Below, in pieces: positions 12,571-16,028 of a stretch of 16,028 nt of DNA. The stretch's first letter is position 1. The number at the start of each line of letters is the position of its first letter. Under the pieces are notes generated by a model. That model saw only the letters and a list, made by a program, of their open reading frames with translations, made no database searches and was not told the origin of the DNA. The stretch is taken from NCBI GenBank assembly GCA_900540295.1, contig UQFM01000042.1, positions 1-16,028 of the forward strand. The letters run 5' to 3'. The stretch comes from an uncultured Oscillospiraceae bacterium (GTDB lineage: Bacteria > Bacillota > Clostridia > Oscillospirales > Acutalibacteraceae). A program made the translations under genes and the position numbers.

Positions 12571-14136
12571 TTAAATTTTTCCTTTTTTAGCTTTGGATTC
12601 TACCTTTGCATCGTCGATAAGATTGTGAAGCCCCTGCCAGTGCAGAACACGGCGGTTAAACCAAAGCGACTGTATTTTTCCGCGACCCCAAGAGGGCATT
12701 GCCTGTTTCATGGTGGCATAGCGCACGTCATATGCATTTAACAAATCGAAATACTCGGGAAGCCCTTCGTGGAAGCGGGCATAGCTTTTGTCCTCGGGGG
12801 CGGACCATGCGGTTTCCGCAATCGCGCCGAGACGCGGAAAGGTACAGTAATCCGCTTTATTTTGTGTCGGCACGTATTCTGTCCATAAAGGTGCTTCCAC
12901 ACCGAACATGTTTTCCCCCATATCAGGTTCAAACTCGTAGGCGAATTTGAGATTCGCCCAGGCGTACGGGAAATCCAAATAATACGGATACGCCGAAGAA
13001 TTAAACATTTTTCTGCCGTTTTGCAGTTCCCGTTCCAGCATATCGTTCTGCTTATTTACGCCGCAGATTTGCCAAACAATATCACGATCTAAAAACGCCG
13101 TGCTTTCGACGCCGTCGTAATTCCACATCATCGGAATTTTACCCTTTTCTTTTACATGTGCGGCAACGCGGCTCATAAAGTAGTGCTGTAACTGCTCCTC
13201 GTTCGGAATGTTTTCCGCCTGCATTTTCTCTTGGCAGTGCGGGCAGATTTTCCAACGCATTTTCACCGCTTCATCGCCGCCGAGGTGGAAATATTCGTCC
13301 GGGAACAGTTCGCATAATTCATCGATGATATCGAAAACGAATGCATATGTACTGTCTTTGCCTGCGCAAAGAATATCGTGCTTTACACCCCAGTGCGTGG
13401 CGACCTCCAATTTTCGAGGGAAACAGGCAAGCTCGGGATAACATGCGATTGCCGCAACCATATGTCCCGGAATATCAAATTCAGGCACGACCTTGATAAA
13501 GCGGCGGTGGCAGTACTCCACAATCTCGCGGATGTCGTCCTGCGTATAGAAACCGCTTTCGGGTTTTACACCGAAATTGGTGTGACTGCGTTTCGAGCCT
13601 TTTTCGGTTAAACGCGGATATTTTTTTATTTCGACGCGCCAGCCCTGATCCTCGGTCAAATGCCAGTGAAAAATATTGATTTTATGGAGCGCAAGCAAAT
13701 CAATGTAACGCTTAATTTCCTTGACGGACTGAAAATACCGCCCTGAATCCAGCATGAAGCCGCGGTATTTGTAGCGCGGCTTATCCTCAATGAACATATC
13801 GGGAATTTTGCCGTTTCCTTGCAGTAACAGCTGTTTCAGGGTTTGCAGACCGTAAAAAATGCCGTTGTCCGCCTTGCCGTAAATGTAAATGCAACCGTCG
13901 CGGGAGACCAAACGGTACGCTTCCTCATCCGAAATCTCTTGCGTACGGATTAAAATAACGGAGTTTTCCGTTGCCTCGGAGTCTCGGTGCAGACGAATGT
14001 CAAACTGTTTTTTGACAAAATCCCGAAACTCGTCAATATAAGGCACTTTGGTAATAGTCGTATCTTCATTCAACTCAAAATACGTTTTACCGCCTGTAAT
14101 AATCATTTCATTGGGCTGCGGAATGATGTTAAACAT
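12571..14136 (-). CDS. Beta-N-acetylhexosaminidase, glycoside hydrolase family 20
   Basis: This 521-residue enzyme removes terminal beta-linked N-acetylglucosamine or N-acetylgalactosamine. An N-terminal GH20b domain (about 1-120) precedes the catalytic barrel beginning YRGFMLDSGRYF. HWHLTEDQGWR (157-167), PEFDIPGHM (218-226) and FHLGGDEA (283-290) are classic GH20 motifs, and Asp288-Glu289 is the catalytic pair for substrate-assisted hydrolysis. ETAWS (441-445) lies near the end of the barrel. The ATG at 14136 has GGAGGAC nine bases upstream. An in-frame extension to 14253 would overlap the promoter and is rejected. There is no signal peptide, so it probably acts in the cytoplasm on imported oligosaccharides. 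It is cotranscribed with glpK behind the promoter at 14222-14250. Confidence 0.95.
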   Translation of the reverse strand: MFNIIPQPNEMIITGGKTYFELNEDTTITKVPYIDEFRDFVKKQFDIRLHRDSEATENSVILIRTQEISDEEAYRLVSRDGCIYIYGKADNGIFYGLQTLKQLLLQGNGKIPDMFIEDKPRYKYRGFMLDSGRYFQSVKEIKRYIDLLALHKINIFHWHLTEDQGWRVEIKKYPRLTEKGSKRSHTNFGVKPESGFYTQDDIREIVEYCHRRFIKVVPEFDIPGHMVAAIACYPELACFPRKLEVATHWGVKHDILCAGKDSTYAFVFDIIDELCELFPDEYFHLGGDEAVKMRWKICPHCQEKMQAENIPNEEQLQHYFMSRVAAHVKEKGKIPMMWNYDGVESTAFLDRDIVWQICGVNKQNDMLERELQNGRKMFNSSAYPYYLDFPYAWANLKFAYEFEPDMGENMFGVEAPLWTEYVPTQNKADYCTFPRLGAIAETAWSAPEDKSYARFHEGLPEYFDLLNAYDVRYATMKQAMPSWGRGKIQSLWFNRRVLHWQGLHNLIDDAKVESKAKKGKI

Positions 14137-14182
14137 AAAAATGTCCTCCGAGTGCGGGAGAATTTTGGAACTGCACGGTTTT

Positions 14183-14208
14183 TTGCACAGTTTTGTACGG
14201 CTGTGCAA
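14183..14208. promoter_or_regulatory. Perfect 26-base palindrome, candidate operator or leader hairpin
   Basis: TTGCACAG (14183-14190) and CTGTGCAA (14201-14208) form a perfect eight-base inverted repeat with a ten-base spacer. It lies just downstream of the GH20 transcription start (predicted near 14215). Further TGCAC half-sites occur at 14172-14176 and at 14236-14240, inside the promoter spacer. A repressor site is plausible. An RNA hairpin is the alternative. Confidence 0.5.
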
Positions 14209-14221
14209 TAATAATGCATAT

Positions 14222-14250
14222 ATTATAGCAAATTCTGCACAAAATAACAA
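14222..14250 (-). promoter_or_regulatory. Sigma-A promoter for the GH20-glpK unit
   Basis: On the minus strand TTGTTA (plus coordinates 14245-14250), a 17-base spacer and TATAAT (14222-14227) are present. The -10 box is preceded by TGC, which makes an extended -10. It is divergent from the SRP RNA promoter, with 22 A/T-rich bases between the two -35 boxes. Confidence 0.7.
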
Positions 14251-14272
14251 CAAAAAATAAACGATTTTTCTC

Positions 14273-14301
14273 TTGCATTCAGAGATTTTTCATAGTATAA
14301 T
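14273..14301 (+). promoter_or_regulatory. Sigma-A promoter for the SRP RNA
   Basis: TTGCAT (14273-14278), a 17-base spacer and a consensus TATAAT (14296-14301) place the start near 14307, which agrees with the 5' end of the folded RNA. The upstream bases (about 14241-14270) are A/T tracts like an UP element. Confidence 0.8.
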
Positions 14302-14306
14302 AATGC

Positions 14307-14445
14307 TACCTTAATTGGGTCGTGTGCCGTGTGGGTCCTGTGCGACAGCGCTCCGTGAACCATGTCAGGCGGGGAACCGAGCAGCATTAAGCGGTCAGCC
14401 TGTGCGCCGCAGCTCACCTGCACGGTGCATGACCGAGTTAAGGTG
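14307..14445 (+). ncRNA. ffs: Signal recognition particle RNA, small bacterial type
   Basis: The RNA folds as one long hairpin. The 5' end ACCTTAA (14308-14314) pairs with TTAAGGT (14438-14444), and the stem continues through GTGCCGTG / CACGGTGC-type pairing. The apical domain is diagnostic: GTCAGG (14364-14369), a CGG/CCG stem with a GGAA tetraloop (14373-14376), and AGCAGC (14380-14385). This is the Ffh-binding helix 8 with its conserved symmetric and asymmetric loops. At roughly 140 bases it appears to lack the Alu domain found in B. subtilis scRNA. It guides ribosomes translating membrane and secreted proteins to the translocon. Its position upstream of dnaX is the usual Bacillota arrangement. 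Confidence 0.93.
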
Positions 14446-14452
14446 TTTTTTT
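14431..14452 (+). terminator. T-run at the end of the SRP RNA
   Basis: The closing stem of the SRP RNA (TTAAGGTG) is followed at once by seven T residues (14446-14452), so the long RNA hairpin itself can act as an intrinsic terminator. Leakage would feed dnaX, which starts 42 bases later and has no other clear promoter. Confidence 0.6.
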
Positions 14453-14493
14453 GTATTCGGATATTCATGGATTTTGTAAAAGGAGGATTCCCG

Positions 14494-15954
14494 ATGTATC
14501 AGGTGCTTTACCGCAAATGGCGTCCGCAGACGTTTGCGGATGTTGTGGGGCAGCCCCATGTTACCGCGTCACTGACGGGGGCGGTGCAAAGCGGACGGCT
14601 TTCGCACGCGTATTTGTTTACGGGTTCACGCGGTACGGGCAAAACCTCCTGTGCCAAAATTCTTGCGAAGGCGGTCAACTGCGAGCGCCCTGTGGACGGC
14701 AATCCCTGCAATGCCTGCGACACCTGCCGCGGGATTGACAGCGGCTCGATTTTAGACGTGATTGAAATTGACGCCGCGTCCAACAACGGTGTCGATAACA
14801 TCCGCGATTTGCGCGAGGAGGCAAACTATACGCCTACCCACGCGAAATACCGCGTGTACATCATTGATGAGGTGCATATGCTTTCTACGGGTGCGTTCAA
14901 TGCGCTTTTAAAAACCTTGGAAGAACCGCCCGAGCATGTCAAATTTATATTGGCAACCACCGAGGTGCATAAACTGCCTTCGACCATTCTTTCGCGCTGT
15001 CAGCGGTTTGATTTTAAACGGATTGAACCGCAGGATATCGCCGACAGACTCAAATTTGTCGCGGTGCAGGAAAATATTTCTCTGACGGATGACGGCGCGA
15101 TGCTGATTGCCCGTGTTTCGGACGGCGCAATGCGTGATGCGCTGTCGCTTTTAGACCGCTGTGCGGCATACGGCGAGGCGATTACCGAAACCGTGGTCAG
15201 CGACGCGGCGGGGCTTGCGGGGCGGGAGCATTTATTCTCGCTTGCGGAATCCGTCGCCGCGCACGACAGCGAAAAAACGCTGACCGTTTTAAACGACCTG
15301 TATAACAACGCCTGCAATATGGAACGCTTGGTTGCAGACCTGATTTCACACTTCCGTGCAATGATGATTGCACGCAGTGTGTCGAATTATAAAGATTTGA
15401 TTGTCTGTCCGCAGGCGGAGCTCCAGAAAATACGTGTACAGTCTGAAAGCTTTACACTTGCGCGCATTCTTTCCGCAATGGATATTCTGAACGATACCGC
15501 CATTCGTTTGAAGAACGGCGCACACCGCAGAACCGCAGTAGAGATGGCTTTACTGCGTATGGCGGACGAGCGTTTGGATACGGATACCGATGCGCTTCTT
15601 GCCCGTATTTCGGAGCTGGAACGCCGACTGGAAACGGGTGCGTTTCAAGCGACTGCGCCAGCTGTAAGGCGAGACAGCTTTACAGAAAATGTGACGAAAC
15701 CGATGCAAAATCCGATAGCGAAAAAAGCAATAGAGCCGAAAAAAACAGAAGAACCTGCCCGCACGGCGGAACAAGCGGCAGAGACGGGGACGGAGAATCC
15801 GAGAACACCCGCCGCGCCGCAACCGAATGCTTCTGCCGCCCCGACGGCTGTTTTTCTGACCGCGTCAGCCTTTCTTTCTGTGAAAGTACCCGTTATGCTT
15901 TTCCGGCTTTTTCCTCCCAGACCGGCACATCGATTCCTGCTATTTCAGACGTAA
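14494..15954 (+). CDS. dnaX: DNA polymerase III subunit gamma/tau, C-terminus lost or rearranged
   Basis: The start is the ATG at 14494 with AGGAGG seven bases upstream. This clamp-loader ATPase shows MYQVLYRKWRPQTFADVVGQ, Walker A GSRGTGKT (44-51), four zinc cysteines (63, 72, 75, 78), DEVHML (125-130) and the SRC arginine-finger motif (167-169). Domains I-III run to about residue 365, then a Pro/Ala/Glu linker (about 385-450). From about residue 450 (near 15845) the frame loses protein-like character (VFLTASAFLSVKVPVMLFRLFPPRP...) and overlaps a minus-strand coding fragment. The C-terminal tau domain that usually follows is absent. The formal frame is 486 residues, and the true protein probably diverges near 15845. 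Either the contig end is chimeric or the gene is truncated here. Confidence 0.93.
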   Translation: MYQVLYRKWRPQTFADVVGQPHVTASLTGAVQSGRLSHAYLFTGSRGTGKTSCAKILAKAVNCERPVDGNPCNACDTCRGIDSGSILDVIEIDAASNNGVDNIRDLREEANYTPTHAKYRVYIIDEVHMLSTGAFNALLKTLEEPPEHVKFILATTEVHKLPSTILSRCQRFDFKRIEPQDIADRLKFVAVQENISLTDDGAMLIARVSDGAMRDALSLLDRCAAYGEAITETVVSDAAGLAGREHLFSLAESVAAHDSEKTLTVLNDLYNNACNMERLVADLISHFRAMMIARSVSNYKDLIVCPQAELQKIRVQSESFTLARILSAMDILNDTAIRLKNGAHRRTAVEMALLRMADERLDTDTDALLARISELERRLETGAFQATAPAVRRDSFTENVTKPMQNPIAKKAIEPKKTEEPARTAEQAAETGTENPRTPAAPQPNASAAPTAVFLTASAFLSVKVPVMLFRLFPPRPAHRFLLFQT

Positions 15955-16028
15955 AGGGCGTGCCGTCCTGTTTTTCGAAGTGCTTCCACGCCCGGGTTAC
16001 ATACTTCAGACCAAGATACTGCAGCGGC
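15893..16028 (-). CDS. C-terminal fragment of an unrecognised gene, cut by the window end
   Basis: On the minus strand 44 codons are open from the window edge to a TAA (15893-15895). The composition is ordinary for a soluble protein (YLGLKYVTRAWKHFEK, DGTPFTSEIAGIDVPVWEEK, ending AGKA), whereas the plus-strand readings of the same bases are cysteine- and serine-rich or proline- and phenylalanine-rich and look like shadows. I do not recognise the family. It converges on dnaX with no real gap: its stop lies only about 50 bases from where dnaX stops looking like DnaX. Confidence 0.5.
   Translation of the reverse strand, partial: PLQYLGLKYVTRAWKHFEKQDGTPFTSEIAGIDVPVWEEKAGKA

Noticed and set aside
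14137..14253. N-terminal extension of the GH20 gene that could resemble a membrane anchor
   Set aside because: It would overlap the -10 box and the predicted transcription start, and the ATG at 14136 has a strong GGAGGA.

Overview
The window reads as a chromosomal contig from an anaerobic member of the Bacillota (class Clostridia), most likely from a gut or similar metagenome. The evidence is the SRP RNA lying directly upstream of dnaX (a Bacillota arrangement), strong GGAGG-type ribosome binding sites, consensus sigma-A promoters, and protein families such as a YvbK-like GNAT and a DUF3267 zincin. I cannot name a genus from the sequence alone. Bases 1-34 are not biological: they are an exact Illumina Nextera transposase adapter. 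The extreme right end also looks like an unreliable or rearranged junction.

Layout. (1) 35-1420 is an AT-rich accessory segment. It holds the tail of a membrane protein, a small lipoprotein resembling NTF2-fold immunity proteins, and an unrecognised 143-residue protein. The last two genes are each bracketed by copies of one palindromic repeat family (290-350, 773-840, 1353-1420). (2) 1421-2605 holds a minus-strand GNAT acetyltransferase between blocks of dispersed intergenic repeats. (3) 2606-3932 is a divergent pair: an RluA-family pseudouridine synthase (minus) and a PII-like small protein (plus) with its own promoter and terminator. (4) 3939-7393 is a two-gene minus-strand operon for a heterodimeric ABC exporter whose two ATP sites are clearly asymmetric. 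(5) 7394-8880 contains a repeat mosaic, a small secreted protein, and a small membrane protein behind a consensus promoter with a possible 31-codon upstream ORF. (6) 8902-10685 is a minus-strand pair: a DUF3267 zincin membrane protein followed by malic enzyme. (7) 10686-11030 is more repeat mosaic. (8) 11031-14136 is a minus-strand pair: a cytoplasmic GH20 beta-N-acetylhexosaminidase followed by glycerol kinase. The leader contains a perfect 26-base palindrome. (9) 14296-16028 holds SRP RNA and dnaX. The dnaX frame loses protein character near 15845, and a convergent gene fragment occupies the end.

How it works together. Most of the window is housekeeping and central metabolism: RNA modification, clamp loading, protein targeting, malate and glycerol entry, and amino-sugar release. 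The non-routine parts are the repeat-bracketed putative immunity cassettes at the left end and the mosaic of palindromic repeats in most longer intergenic gaps. Those repeats encode several spurious open frames that I have left out.
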